A stretch of 64,000 bases of DNA from positions 161,655-225,654 of the forward strand of contig JAUIAT010000001.1 in the NCBI GenBank assembly GCA_030425295.1. Reading direction: 5' to 3'. The notes below the pieces were generated by a model that had not been told where the DNA came from, did no database searches, and worked only from the letters and a program-made list of their open reading frames with translations. Positions within the stretch are counted from its first letter, which is position 1; each line of letters begins with the position of its first letter. This document shows, in pieces, positions 51,916 through 60,203 of the stretch. Made by a program: the position numbers and the translations under genes. This DNA comes from Gammaproteobacteria bacterium (GTDB lineage Bacteria > Pseudomonadota > Gammaproteobacteria > JAUIAT01).

Positions 51916-52682
51916 TGAAGATTTTAATTAGTAACGATGATGGTGTTTTCGCACCGGGTATAAGATTTTTAAGAGAGGCTCTTGCTCCACTTGCTGAGGT
52001 TTACGTTGTGGCTCCTGATCGTAATCGTAGTGGTGCTAGTAACTCGCTCACATTACATTCACCTCTGCATGTTAAAGAAGTAGAGCCAAAAGTTATCAGT
52101 GTTGAAGGTACGCCAACTGACTGTGTTCATATTGCCTTGACTGGTTTGCTTGATGTTGATTTTGACATGGTTGTATCCGGGATTAATGCAGGATATAACG
52201 TCGGTGATGATGTTTTATATTCGGGAACTGTTGCAGCTGCAATGGAAGGACGTTCTTGTGGTTATCCAGCAATCGCAATTTCTCTTGGTTCAGCCGAGCA
52301 CGAGATGAAGCATTTTGAAACAGCAGCCTGGGCTATCAAAAATATTATCAATCACGTTATTGAAAACCCTTTGCCTAAAAATGCTATTCTCAATGTGAAT
52401 GTCCCTGATGTTACCATTGATAAAATTGGTGGTTTTGATGTTACTCGCCTCGGGACTCGCCATTTAGCTGAAAGAGTTATTAAACAAAAAGATCCTCGTG
52501 GTCATGATATTTATTGGGTTGGGCCTCCAGGGCCTGAAGAAGATGCCGGCCCAGGAACTGATTTCTATTCAATTAATAAAAATCGTATTTCAATGACCCC
52601 TTTGCAGATTGATATGACTAATTATCAGTCGTTTGATCAAATTACTAGTTGGGTTAAGGGGTTGAATTCTAATAATCAGTAA
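51915..52682 (+). CDS. surE: 5'/3'-nucleotidase SurE
   Basis: A 255-residue metal-dependent survival phosphatase. [16 protein letters not shown] (metal Asp-Asp), APDRNRSGASNSLTL, VEGTPTDCVHIAL, VVSGINAGYNVGDDVLYSGTVAAAMEG. It is the first gene of the surE-nlpD-rpoS neighbourhood; pcm, which overlaps surE in enterics, is absent and lies at 6146. A family-A repeat fills the gap after it. Confidence 0.96.
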   Translation: MKILISNDDGVFAPGIRFLREALAPLAEVYVVAPDRNRSGASNSLTLHSPLHVKEVEPKVISVEGTPTDCVHIALTGLLDVDFDMVVSGINAGYNVGDDVLYSGTVAAAMEGRSCGYPAIAISLGSAEHEMKHFETAAWAIKNIINHVIENPLPKNAILNVNVPDVTIDKIGGFDVTRLGTRHLAERVIKQKDPRGHDIYWVGPPGPEEDAGPGTDFYSINKNRISMTPLQIDMTNYQSFDQITSWVKGLNSNNQ

Positions 52683-52702
52683 TACCTCACAATAATTATA
52701 TT

Positions 52703-52730
52703 GTCATCCCGCGGCTTGACCGCGGGATCC
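52703..52730. repeat. Family-A palindrome between surE and yqaA
   Basis: GTCATCCCGCGG CTTGA CCGCGGGATCC: arms ATCCCGCGG/CCGCGGGAT around CTTGA. This is the cleanest copy of the family-A element in the window. Confidence 0.9.
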
Positions 52731-52780
52731 AAAAAATAGATCATAGCATAACGTTGTTGCCGCTGGTCTATAGGTTATTT

Positions 52781-53353
52781 ATGAAAATTATGTCAATGGT
52801 GTATAGTCGCACCATTTCTTGGTCAAGGAAGCCGAGTGCTCTTTACTATTTAATGTTACTCAGCTTTGCTGAGGCTTCATTTTTCCCAATTCCTCCTGAT
52901 GTGCTACTTGCCCCAATGTGCTTAGCTCATCCGAAAAATGCTTTAAGATATGCAGCAATTGCAACTTTATTCTCTGGTATTGGTGGTATAGCAGGATATG
53001 CCATAGGTGTATTCGGTATTCATCTCGTCTTGCCATATATTCATCAACTTGGTTATATAGATACTTATCAGGCTGTAATGAATTGGTTTAAGGTCTGGGG
53101 TTTTTGGGCCGTAATTATTGCCGGTTTTACACCAATCCCATATAAGATATTTACTATTGCTGCCGGGGCTTTTGGATTGCCATTAATTCCATTTTTTATA
53201 GCCTCAATAATCGGTAGAAGTATGAGATTTTTCCTGGTAGCTGGCGGTATCATGTTGTTTGGTGAGAAAATGGATCAGTGGCTGCGGCGCTATATTGATA
53301 TTATTGGCTGGAGTTGCGTGTTTATAATTGCAATAGTATGGGTTCTGCGTTGA
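52781..53353 (+). CDS. yqaA: YqaA-family membrane protein (DedA/VTT superfamily)
   Basis: 190 residues from ATG 52781 (the open frame starts at a TTG 27 nt earlier, without RBS). Four to five membrane segments; hallmark FAEASFFPIPPDVLLAPM and GAFGLPLIPFFIASIIGRSMRFFLVA, the E/F-x-P-P and G-R motifs of the SNARE-associated/VTT family. Members act in lipid or membrane homeostasis; the YqaA role is not defined. Its end overlaps the nlpD start by 16 nt, so it is part of the operon. Confidence 0.9.
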   Translation: MKIMSMVYSRTISWSRKPSALYYLMLLSFAEASFFPIPPDVLLAPMCLAHPKNALRYAAIATLFSGIGGIAGYAIGVFGIHLVLPYIHQLGYIDTYQAVMNWFKVWGFWAVIIAGFTPIPYKIFTIAAGAFGLPLIPFFIASIIGRSMRFFLVAGGIMLFGEKMDQWLRRYIDIIGWSCVFIIAIVWVLR

Positions 53354-53952
53354 AAAACAAATATGTAAGTATATTTATAATTTTATTTGTAACTGGTTGT
53401 GCGTCTGGTCCTCACAATCCGGCTCCTGTTTTTGATGGTATTATGCTGGATAATGGTAACTATTCTGAAGAGGTTTATAGCAAGCCAGATGGTCCAGTTA
53501 TAGGTGGACATAATAAAGCAGAAGTCGTAGATCTGCATCATGATGCTCCAGTAAATACGCCAAAAGCCGAAGACTGGAATTGGCCGGCAGATGGCCCAGT
53601 TGTTAAAAAATTTCTCGAAGAAAAAACTAGTAAAGGTATAGATATTTCTGGTTCAATTGGCGCTCCAGTTTTTGCTTCTCGTGGTGGAAAAGTAGTCTAT
53701 AGTGGCTCTGGGCTGCCAGGTTATGGTAAATTAGTATTAATTAAGAATGATTCTCGCTGGATAACCGCTTACGGATATAATCAAAAGTTGTTAGTTCGTG
53801 AGGGTGATTGGGTAAGAGCGGGCCATAAAATCGCTGAAATGGGCAATGATTCTAATGGTAATCCGCGTCTACATTTTGAGGTTCGCAAGGATGGCAAACC
53901 TATTAACCCTTTAAAGGTTTTACATGGAGGTAAGGGTCGTGTCGGAAGATAA
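53338..53952 (+). CDS. nlpD: NlpD-like lipoprotein with degenerate M23 domain
   Basis: 204 residues from ATG 53338. Lipoprotein signal ([12 protein letters not shown], lipid Cys in VTGC). A C-terminal M23/LytM domain, about 85-204: [42 protein letters not shown] and [17 protein letters not shown]. The metal-ligand His of active M23 enzymes is replaced by Lys (KGIDI), as in NlpD, so it should activate an amidase rather than cut. The LysM domain usual in NlpD is not recognisable; the 60-residue linker is Pro/Asp-rich instead. Overlaps rpoS by 14 nt. Confidence 0.9.
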   Translation: MGSALKNKYVSIFIILFVTGCASGPHNPAPVFDGIMLDNGNYSEEVYSKPDGPVIGGHNKAEVVDLHHDAPVNTPKAEDWNWPADGPVVKKFLEEKTSKGIDISGSIGAPVFASRGGKVVYSGSGLPGYGKLVLIKNDSRWITAYGYNQKLLVREGDWVRAGHKIAEMGNDSNGNPRLHFEVRKDGKPINPLKVLHGGKGRVGR

Positions 53953-55084
53953 AAAGAAAATTATAGCTAAAAAAACTGCTAAAAAAATTGTTAAAAATAA
54001 ATCCTCAGCAAAGCATCAACCCACCAAGAAATCTGTTTCCAGTAAGTCTGTTGCAAATGAAACTAAATCATCTAGTAGCAAGAAACCGCCAACTAAAACT
54101 ACGTCCAAAAATAAACTAGTACAAAAGAAAGATATCGCTCTTAAACAAAACTCAGTAAATAAAAAAGCCGATAAGCATGCAGAGGTTGCTGAGGCTGCAA
54201 AAAACTCTAAAGATAATTCAGAAATATTTATAAAAAAAGCAGAAATGCCAACTCGCAAATACTATGATAAATCAGCACATGATGCGACACAGATTTATTT
54301 GTCTGAAATAGGTTTTGCGCCCCTTTTAAGTGCTGATGAAGAGAAAGACCTTGCTCGTAAGGCACACAAAGGAGATGAGCAATCTCGAAATCGAATGATT
54401 GAGAGTAACTTAAGGTTAGTTGTAAAAATTGCCCGTCGATATGCTAATCGCGGTGTGCCATTCTTAGATTTAATTGAAGAAGGTAATCTTGGTTTAATGC
54501 ATGCGGTTGAAAAATTTGATCCTGATCGTGGGTTTAGATTTTCAACTTATGCAACTTGGTGGATTCGTCAGACCATTGAGCGTGCAATCATGAACCAAGG
54601 TAGAACAATTCGTTTGCCAATTCATGTTTTAAAAGAATTAAATACTTATCTTCGAGCCGCAAGATCTCTTGCTCATAAGCTAGGGCATGATCCAACGCCT
54701 GAAGAAATAGCTGCAGTTGTCAAAAAACCTGTTGAAGATGTACAGCGATTAATGAATTTAACCCAAGCCGTATCGTCAATAGATGAACCTTTTGCCCCAG
54801 GTACTGATAAGTCATTAATGGAAATTATTACTGACGACAATGAAGATGATCCTGGCGAAATTCTGGCCAATGAAGATATGATGGCGTTAGTTGAAAAATG
54901 GCTTGATGGCTTGGATGAGCGTGAGCGTGAGGTTCTGATTTGTCGCTTTGGTCTTAGGGGTAGAAGAAGAGGTACCCTAGAGCAGGTAGGCGAAGTAGTT
55001 GGCCTGACACGCGAGAGGGTGCGCCAAATTCAGATTCAAGCACTAAACAAATTGCATGACCTGCTTATAAAAGAGTCCACTTAA
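53939..55084 (+). CDS. rpoS: RNA polymerase sigma factor RpoS with Lys-rich N-terminal extension
   Basis: 381 residues from GTG 53939 (GGAGG 8 nt upstream). Core sigma70-group parts: region 1.2 [20 protein letters not shown] (about 115), region 2 [20 protein letters not shown] and [15 protein letters not shown], region 3 [12 protein letters not shown], region 4 [14 protein letters not shown]. The first 95 residues are unusual: Lys/Ser/Thr-rich ([20 protein letters not shown]), histone-H1-like, where E. coli RpoS is shorter and acidic. nlpD-rpoS order confirms identity. Likely controls stationary or transmissive phase genes. Confidence 0.95.
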   Translation: MSEDKKKIIAKKTAKKIVKNKSSAKHQPTKKSVSSKSVANETKSSSSKKPPTKTTSKNKLVQKKDIALKQNSVNKKADKHAEVAEAAKNSKDNSEIFIKKAEMPTRKYYDKSAHDATQIYLSEIGFAPLLSADEEKDLARKAHKGDEQSRNRMIESNLRLVVKIARRYANRGVPFLDLIEEGNLGLMHAVEKFDPDRGFRFSTYATWWIRQTIERAIMNQGRTIRLPIHVLKELNTYLRAARSLAHKLGHDPTPEEIAAVVKKPVEDVQRLMNLTQAVSSIDEPFAPGTDKSLMEIITDDNEDDPGEILANEDMMALVEKWLDGLDEREREVLICRFGLRGRRRGTLEQVGEVVGLTRERVRQIQIQALNKLHDLLIKEST

Positions 55085-55155
55085 ACTGTGCTTTTGTATT
55101 CAAGTACTTAAACGCAAAAATAAGTTTTAGCCTGATCAAGTTGCAGTGGCCAAAC

Positions 55156-55356
55156 TTAGTCATCCATGGAGTCTAGCTCTCCCAAAAGCTTGTTTGTTGT
55201 TATTAAGTGATTTAAGTGATCTCTTTGCTTTTTGTTTAGGTTCTTGAATGAAACCTCATATTTATCTCCTTTTTTATTTTTTTTAGTTTTATAGTCGAAT
55301 CCACCTGATACTTGATCTAATTCATCAAAAGCGAGCTCTTTATTCTTTTTAGTCAT
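55156..55356 (-). CDS. Double-glycine leader peptide (bacteriocin-like)
   Basis: 66 residues. ELAFDELDQVSGG (residues 7-19) matches the LSxxELxxVxGG leader recognised by C39-peptidase ABC exporters, with GG at 18-19 and Val at -4. The mature part of 47 residues is highly charged (FDYKTKKNKKGDKYEVSFKN, RDHLNHLITTNKLLGELDSM) and has no cysteine. GGAG lies 8 nt before the ATG. No C39 exporter, immunity or modification gene is seen nearby. It could be a microcin-like peptide or a secreted signal; function unknown. Confidence 0.65.
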   Translation of the reverse strand: MTKKNKELAFDELDQVSGGFDYKTKKNKKGDKYEVSFKNLNKKQRDHLNHLITTNKLLGELDSMDD

Positions 55357-55580
55357 TATTTTCTCCAGAAGTTATATTTACTTTATTTCATAAGTTTAGT
55401 CTTTGATTGATTTTTTTCCACTCAAGAGCTGTGTTTTGTAACTTTATCTTTGCAGGGTTACCAAATTGTTAGCAGTCCTTGATGGTTGTTTAGAAAAAAT
55501 ACTACGTTTAGCCCTATTTATAAAACAAATCACAGGTCTGATGATAATGAAAATATTTCTTTGCTAGTTTATGCTGAGAG

Positions 55581-56456
55581 CTATTTTTGATTCTGTAATA
55601 CTTGAAATAAAATGGAATAACGATTATTCGCGTTCCAGACATAAAAACCTTCTACATCAGAGTCAATCACCGCACGTATTTCTTCATTTATATACCATGC
55701 TAGTTTCGTTTTGCTCATCGGGTAGCGATAATTTGTTACTTCTATAAACGGAATTATTTTGACGTTATGTGCATGTGCAATTTGCTTTTTTAGGTCATCT
55801 AATGATTTTTTGATTGTTTTGTATGGACGCTGTGAATGATAGCGATATGGTTCATAGTGGGAAGGGTAGACCATGGGGCATATGACATCAACTAAGTCAG
55901 TAAATGCTGCTGGTATCTGACCAATTCGATAACTTGGTTTAGAGGCAGTGATGCCGAATACGTCAATTTGTAAATCAATTTCAGTGTGCGGTAGGTTTGC
56001 TTTGAAGTGTTGTATTACATTGTAGATATCAGTAACGTTTTGCCTGCTCGGTGCGCGAGATGTCTTGTATCGAATATAATCTAGCTGAATTGCATCTGCT
56101 CCAAGCTTAACTGCATATTTAGCTAGCTTTAGAGGTTTCTGCCAAGCATTTTTATTGCGAACCTGCCCAATTGATCCGCCACCAGGAAATACTACAATCC
56201 TTGCCACAAAACGAATTCCATTGTCTTTTACTCGTTTTACTTGAGCTTCATACTTAGAGCTTTGACGTTTTACATCCATCACAAAAGCATTAATGCCAGA
56301 TTTCTTGGCATTTTTGATGAAATAGTTAATTTTAACGTTGTTTTCGACTGTGTTTTGGGTCAGATATATACCTTTTTCAAATGCAAAACACGAGGTTACA
56401 GGAATAAGAATAGTTGTTATTGTTGCTATCAATATGAGAAACAATTTTTTTAACAT
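55581..56456 (-). CDS. DUF4015 glycoside-hydrolase-like exported protein
   Basis: 291 residues. Signal peptide (LFLILIATITTILIPVTSCFA). The mature protein is a TIM-barrel-like DUF4015 protein: KGIYLTQNTV, INAFVMDVKR, IRFVARIVVFPGG, LGADAIQLDYIRYK, LQIDVFGITA, VDVICPMVYPSHYEP and VEGFYVWNAN. These blocks (D-x-K after the first strand, QLDYIRYP-like, PMVYPSHY) define a putative glycosyl hydrolase family related to GH18/GH10 folds. Substrate unknown; it is exported to the periplasm or beyond. Confidence 0.87.
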   Translation of the reverse strand: MLKKLFLILIATITTILIPVTSCFAFEKGIYLTQNTVENNVKINYFIKNAKKSGINAFVMDVKRQSSKYEAQVKRVKDNGIRFVARIVVFPGGGSIGQVRNKNAWQKPLKLAKYAVKLGADAIQLDYIRYKTSRAPSRQNVTDIYNVIQHFKANLPHTEIDLQIDVFGITASKPSYRIGQIPAAFTDLVDVICPMVYPSHYEPYRYHSQRPYKTIKKSLDDLKKQIAHAHNVKIIPFIEVTNYRYPMSKTKLAWYINEEIRAVIDSDVEGFYVWNANNRYSILFQVLQNQK

Positions 56457-56511
56457 TAGGTTTCTTAAGTCGGTTTTGTTTAATTATAGCCTAAATTCTT
56501 TAGTTTAATAA

Positions 56512-56540
56512 TTGACCAGTTGATTAATGTTTGGTAGAAT
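56512..56540 (+). promoter_or_regulatory. Sigma70 promoter of the 846-residue orphan gene
   Basis: TTGACC (56512-56517), 17-bp spacer, TAGAAT (56535-56540). A TTTAATAAT sequence resembling the PmrA box overlaps the -35 region (56504-56513). Confidence 0.7.
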
Positions 56541-56578
56541 GCGCAGCCAAAACATCACAAGAATATGTGAGGAAAAAG

Positions 56579-59119
56579 ATGGCACTAAATTTGATTCAAA
56601 GATCATTTCATAAGCTAAGAATGTTAGTTAATCCTGGATACTATAGGTCTCAAAATAATAAAAAAGTAGTTTTAAGTCTTGCCAAATCAGATGCAGGGTT
56701 GGCACGTAGGCTTTTAACAAGAGATAACTTGAAGTCAGGTCTTTTAAGTAACGAGCAAAAAGCTGAACTGGTAGCTAAACATATTTATGACGATAAATTT
56801 AAAAAATTTGTGTCTTTTGAAAGTAAAAAGGTAAAGACTGAGTTGTTTTTTAAGCCTGTGGATTCTATCGATTTATCCTCTCTTGCTCATGATATAAATG
56901 CTGCGTATGTTTTGCTTAATGCGAATATATTTGATGATAATCGCGCTGATATAAAAATTGAAATATTTGAACGACATGCACCCAACTCTGCAGATTTTTT
57001 TCGAAGATTATTGAGTGGTTTGATGATGCTAGAAGGCAAAAATACAAATTACTTTAAGCGTGTTTTTAAGGTTTATACAAATCATAAGAATTTTGATGAT
57101 GTATATAAGGTTTCTTATACCGATGAGTCTAAAAGAAAATTCTGGGAGGTTTTTTGGGGTAGTTTTGAGTTAGCAGCCTCTAAAACTGAAGAGCTAAATA
57201 AGAGCCTTAAGTCTTCAATTGTTAACAGTGATCCAATGCCCAAAGCTAACCGTATAAAGCTGGCTGAAAAATTGCTGAATAGCAGTAATCTTTTCTCGGG
57301 TGACATTGATGATATTAAGGCATTCGATATTCTTTTATCTTCTGATGATAATGCTAAAAATATAGAGCTTTATAAAAAATACTGGATGAAATTTGAAAAT
57401 AGCGATATAAGTTTTCAAGTTAAATTATTCGAAATTTATGCGAGATTGGCGAAGATTGACTCTAGTCTTCTTGCAGGCGATTACTGGGAGCACTTTAAAT
57501 TTATTGCTGAGGACGAAATTAACCTTGCTAATGCGATTCAGGATGAAGCAAAAAGGGACCCAAATATTGCAGCATTGTTTTTAGGAAATAAGCAACTTAT
57601 TGAAAATCGAACAATTGCGGTTGCAGAAATTATTTCAGAACCTACTGTTTATGAGAAAATTGCATCTATATTTAGCAGCATAAGAAAATATATATTTGGA
57701 GGTTATAACCCTATTATTAAAAAAACTGATTCAATGTTAGGGAAGATTGCTGAGTATGGCTCTATAGCGGAGAGTGGTAAAGAGGAGTTAAATTACATCA
57801 TTGCTAATGATTCGTTATTTAATAAAATTCCTGTAAGTGATTTATATCAACTAATAAAGATGAATGAGTTAAGTGATGAGTTTGTCAGGGGTATGGAATC
57901 TAAAAACGACAAAATAGCGGAGGTTGCTGCTTTTATATTGAATGAAGCTTTAAATGATGAAAATCCTCTTTCTGAAAGTATAGAAAAATATCAAGATTTG
58001 CTTTCCAGCTCAAATATCTCAAAGTTACTTTTTAGTAATCTTGGTGATTTGGGTAGAGCAAAAGCTATGGCCAACTATTTTGTTGTTTCTCAAAAATATA
58101 AGGATCTAAGTCAAGTAATTAAAAGAAATTTACTGGTTTCTGATAATGGAGAAATAGTTAAAGAAGATTTCTGCGCTTTGCTAAATAAAGGTGGGGAGCC
58201 AGCTATAATACTTGCTTGTACTAGCTTAGGGTTAGATCAGCTCGCTTTAATGGAGGGTGGGGTAAAGTCTTTTTACTATAAATATGACTCTGCTGGAAAA
58301 GCTAGGCTGATCAAAGCTATGTTAGATCATGATAAGTTTGAATCTTTTTACGATTCTCTATCAGATGATAAAAAGAGAGAACTTCTAGTATCTGAAGAGA
58401 TTGTATACTCGCATATTCCTGCTTATCTAAGGTCAACTTATAGTCTTAAGATAGGATTTGAGTTCATTCTGAGTAACTTTGATGCTTTGTTGCCAAGTAA
58501 AGAGATACATGAATTAACGCAAGATCAAGCATTTGAATATGTAACTATATATAGAAGCTTTACGGAAGAAAAAAACGCGATTGGGCTTGTTAGGCAGAAA
58601 TCTACTGATCAAATTAATCGGTTGAATATTCTTTCTTCGAAAAGAAAGGGTGGTCAGTCAGTTTTTGATAGCTGGGTTGAATCATTTAATGCTGGCTCTA
58701 AGACAGATCTACTAAAAGCAATATTAGATAACGAGAAATATAGTTTAATAGGTGATGGAGGCAAGTTATTCGATATAATACTTAAGCAGACGGACCATTT
58801 CATTAAAAATAATATACATCATGTTATATACATTTTATCCAAAGATGAAGATCTTTTTGCTAAAGTTCTTGAAAAATGTGATGAAAATATAAGATCTTTA
58901 GAGGAAGCTAGTGTAGATGATGTTATTCGTATTGTTCTTGATTACAAAAACTCACGTGTAAATAGTGATAAGAAGCCTTCTGGAAAAGCTAGTGAAAAGC
59001 ATTCTTATGGCAAAAATAAAAACCTTTTGTCACGTGTGTTTAGCATGTTTTCTAATAAAAAATCTACTAATAAGTTTGAGGTTGTAGAAGATGATACTCA
59101 AAATAAAAATTACCGTTAA
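56579..59119 (+). CDS. Orphan 846-residue helical protein, candidate secreted effector
   Basis: Start ATG 56579 (GAGG about 7 nt upstream) rather than the upstream open frame at 56531, which overlaps the promoter. The protein is Lys/Asp/Ser-rich and helical throughout, without signal peptide or membrane segment. Helical repeats of irregular length are suggested (FDILLSSDDNAKNIELYKKY, ELVAKHIYDD, LLVSEEIVYSHIP), reminiscent of alpha-solenoids. The C-terminus carries a basic stretch (GKNKNLLSRVFSMFSNKKST) and then an acidic FEVVEDDTQNKNYR tail. No family recognised. Effector-like composition; inference. Confidence 0.65.
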   Translation: MALNLIQRSFHKLRMLVNPGYYRSQNNKKVVLSLAKSDAGLARRLLTRDNLKSGLLSNEQKAELVAKHIYDDKFKKFVSFESKKVKTELFFKPVDSIDLSSLAHDINAAYVLLNANIFDDNRADIKIEIFERHAPNSADFFRRLLSGLMMLEGKNTNYFKRVFKVYTNHKNFDDVYKVSYTDESKRKFWEVFWGSFELAASKTEELNKSLKSSIVNSDPMPKANRIKLAEKLLNSSNLFSGDIDDIKAFDILLSSDDNAKNIELYKKYWMKFENSDISFQVKLFEIYARLAKIDSSLLAGDYWEHFKFIAEDEINLANAIQDEAKRDPNIAALFLGNKQLIENRTIAVAEIISEPTVYEKIASIFSSIRKYIFGGYNPIIKKTDSMLGKIAEYGSIAESGKEELNYIIANDSLFNKIPVSDLYQLIKMNELSDEFVRGMESKNDKIAEVAAFILNEALNDENPLSESIEKYQDLLSSSNISKLLFSNLGDLGRAKAMANYFVVSQKYKDLSQVIKRNLLVSDNGEIVKEDFCALLNKGGEPAIILACTSLGLDQLALMEGGVKSFYYKYDSAGKARLIKAMLDHDKFESFYDSLSDDKKRELLVSEEIVYSHIPAYLRSTYSLKIGFEFILSNFDALLPSKEIHELTQDQAFEYVTIYRSFTEEKNAIGLVRQKSTDQINRLNILSSKRKGGQSVFDSWVESFNAGSKTDLLKAILDNEKYSLIGDGGKLFDIILKQTDHFIKNNIHHVIYILSKDEDLFAKVLEKCDENIRSLEEASVDDVIRIVLDYKNSRVNSDKKPSGKASEKHSYGKNKNLLSRVFSMFSNKKSTNKFEVVEDDTQNKNYR

Positions 59120-59166
59120 AATAGGGCGTGATAGTAGCTGTTAACTAATTTGCTGCCATAATGTTT

Positions 59167-59907
59167 TTAGCGATTTTTTAAGATACTTATTTCTTCTTCT
59201 ATGATATTTGCTATGCGGCAATAATTTGCAATAAACTTTTCCAGTTGTCTTTCATCTTGGAAAAGATTGTTATTTTTCTTTTCTATTCTTATAAAGCGCG
59301 CTAAATTTCTAGCGCGTTTTTTTATGCTCAAAGGATTCCTATAAATTTTTACAGATGTAATATCTAATAAAGCAAACTTGCATTCGGGTGTAATCATAAT
59401 ATTGCCGAGGTGTAGGTCCCAGAAAAATATGCCTTTATCATGTAATTCTGCTACAAATCTTGCAAATTTAATTAATAAATCCAAAGGGCTCAGGTTATCC
59501 CTAGATTCTTTGTCATTGTAATCCCGCGACTTTTTGTCATTGTCATCCCGTGGCTTGACTCCTTCGGCTTCGCTCAGGACAGGCGTGGGATCCATAATCA
59601 ACTTATCCAAGGATTCACCATCAATTAACGGATAAGTCACAATATGGCAATTTTTTTCAGGACAATGATAAATGTCTTTCACAACAGGGGCAACAACACC
59701 TTTGGCTTGTAGTTTTTTGGATTGCCGGGCGAAGCGGTATGCATAGGGGTATACAAATGATGTCGAGAATAATTTTTTGCGCTTATAAATCAATTTTAAA
59801 ACCAGATGGTCGGGGGTGAGTAAGACCTTAGGCCAATTTGGTGTGCCTTTAATGGTTTTGGTGTCTTTAATTAATTCATTGAATTGTTGGAGGGTGAGTT
59901 TTTTCAT
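59167..59907 (-). CDS. Kdo-kinase/WaaP-like kinase with in-frame repeat insertion
   Basis: 246 residues. Kinase-like core: VLKLIYKRKKLFSTSFVYPY (ATP lysine region), LIDGESLDKLI, catalytic loop KGIFFWDLHLGNIMI (Asp164, Asn169) and FALLDITSVKIYR (metal Asp182), as in small lipopolysaccharide kinases (KdkA/WaaP/InaA group). Residues about 106-138 are foreign: they are encoded by a family-A repeat plus GAGCGAAGCCGAAGG-type DNA and three 24-nt tandem units giving RDDNDKKS/RDYNDKES/RDN. The frame is kept. The insertion sits in the hinge between lobes, so activity may survive. Confidence 0.8.
   Translation of the reverse strand: MKKLTLQQFNELIKDTKTIKGTPNWPKVLLTPDHLVLKLIYKRKKLFSTSFVYPYAYRFARQSKKLQAKGVVAPVVKDIYHCPEKNCHIVTYPLIDGESLDKLIMDPTPVLSEAEGVKPRDDNDKKSRDYNDKESRDNLSPLDLLIKFARFVAELHDKGIFFWDLHLGNIMITPECKFALLDITSVKIYRNPLSIKKRARNLARFIRIEKKNNNLFQDERQLEKFIANYCRIANIIEEEISILKNR
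59496..59592. repeat. Repeat element inserted inside the kinase-like gene
   Basis: GTCATCCCGTGGCTTGAC and GGCGTGGGATCC ends flank CTTCGGCTTCGCTCAGGACA, and 24-nt units ATCCC(N)...TTTGTCATTGT(A/C) repeat at 59497, 59521 and 59545. The unit length, a multiple of three, keeps the reading frame open. Confidence 0.85.
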
Positions 59908-59988
59908 GCTTTGAGCCAGAGGGGTGTGATTAGTTTGTTATAAATTATAAACAAAATATGGTATTTTATCTATTTGGCAATTGTTTAG

Positions 59989-60029
59989 TATAGAGGCTGT
60001 TGAGAATTGGTCTTACAGTTGCAAATTTC
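59989..60029 (+). repeat. Family-C dispersed repeat, copy 2
   Basis: TATAGAGGCTGTTGAGAATT...GCAAATTTC, 36 of 41 positions identical to the reverse complement of 38894-38934. A third, weaker relative is at 63922-63963. Confidence 0.7.
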
Positions 60030-60055
60030 TTTCACCCCGAGGCACTAAAGGTTAT

Positions 60056-60175
60056 GTCATCCCGTGGCTTGACCGCGAGATCTACTTCCTCCAGAGTCTC
60101 AGGATGACTTTTAAAAAGCTGATGAGTATAATGTTCGTCTAAAAATTGGATCCCGTGGTCAAGCCACGGTATGAC
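60056..60175. repeat. Inverted pair of family-A palindromes upstream of glyA
   Basis: GTCATCCCGTGGCTTGACCG (60056-60075) and the inverted GGATCCCGTGGTCAAGCCAC (60148-60167) with ATGACA after it. The two could base-pair over about 25 bp, enclosing 65 bp. They fill the gap between the kinase-like gene and glyA. Confidence 0.88.
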
Positions 60176-60203
60176 AGAAAAATAAAACCCTGAGGGATGA
60201 CTC

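Noticed and set aside
60056..60203. Glycine riboswitch upstream of glyA
   Set aside because: The gap consists of palindromic repeats and a short leader; no aptamer core was seen.
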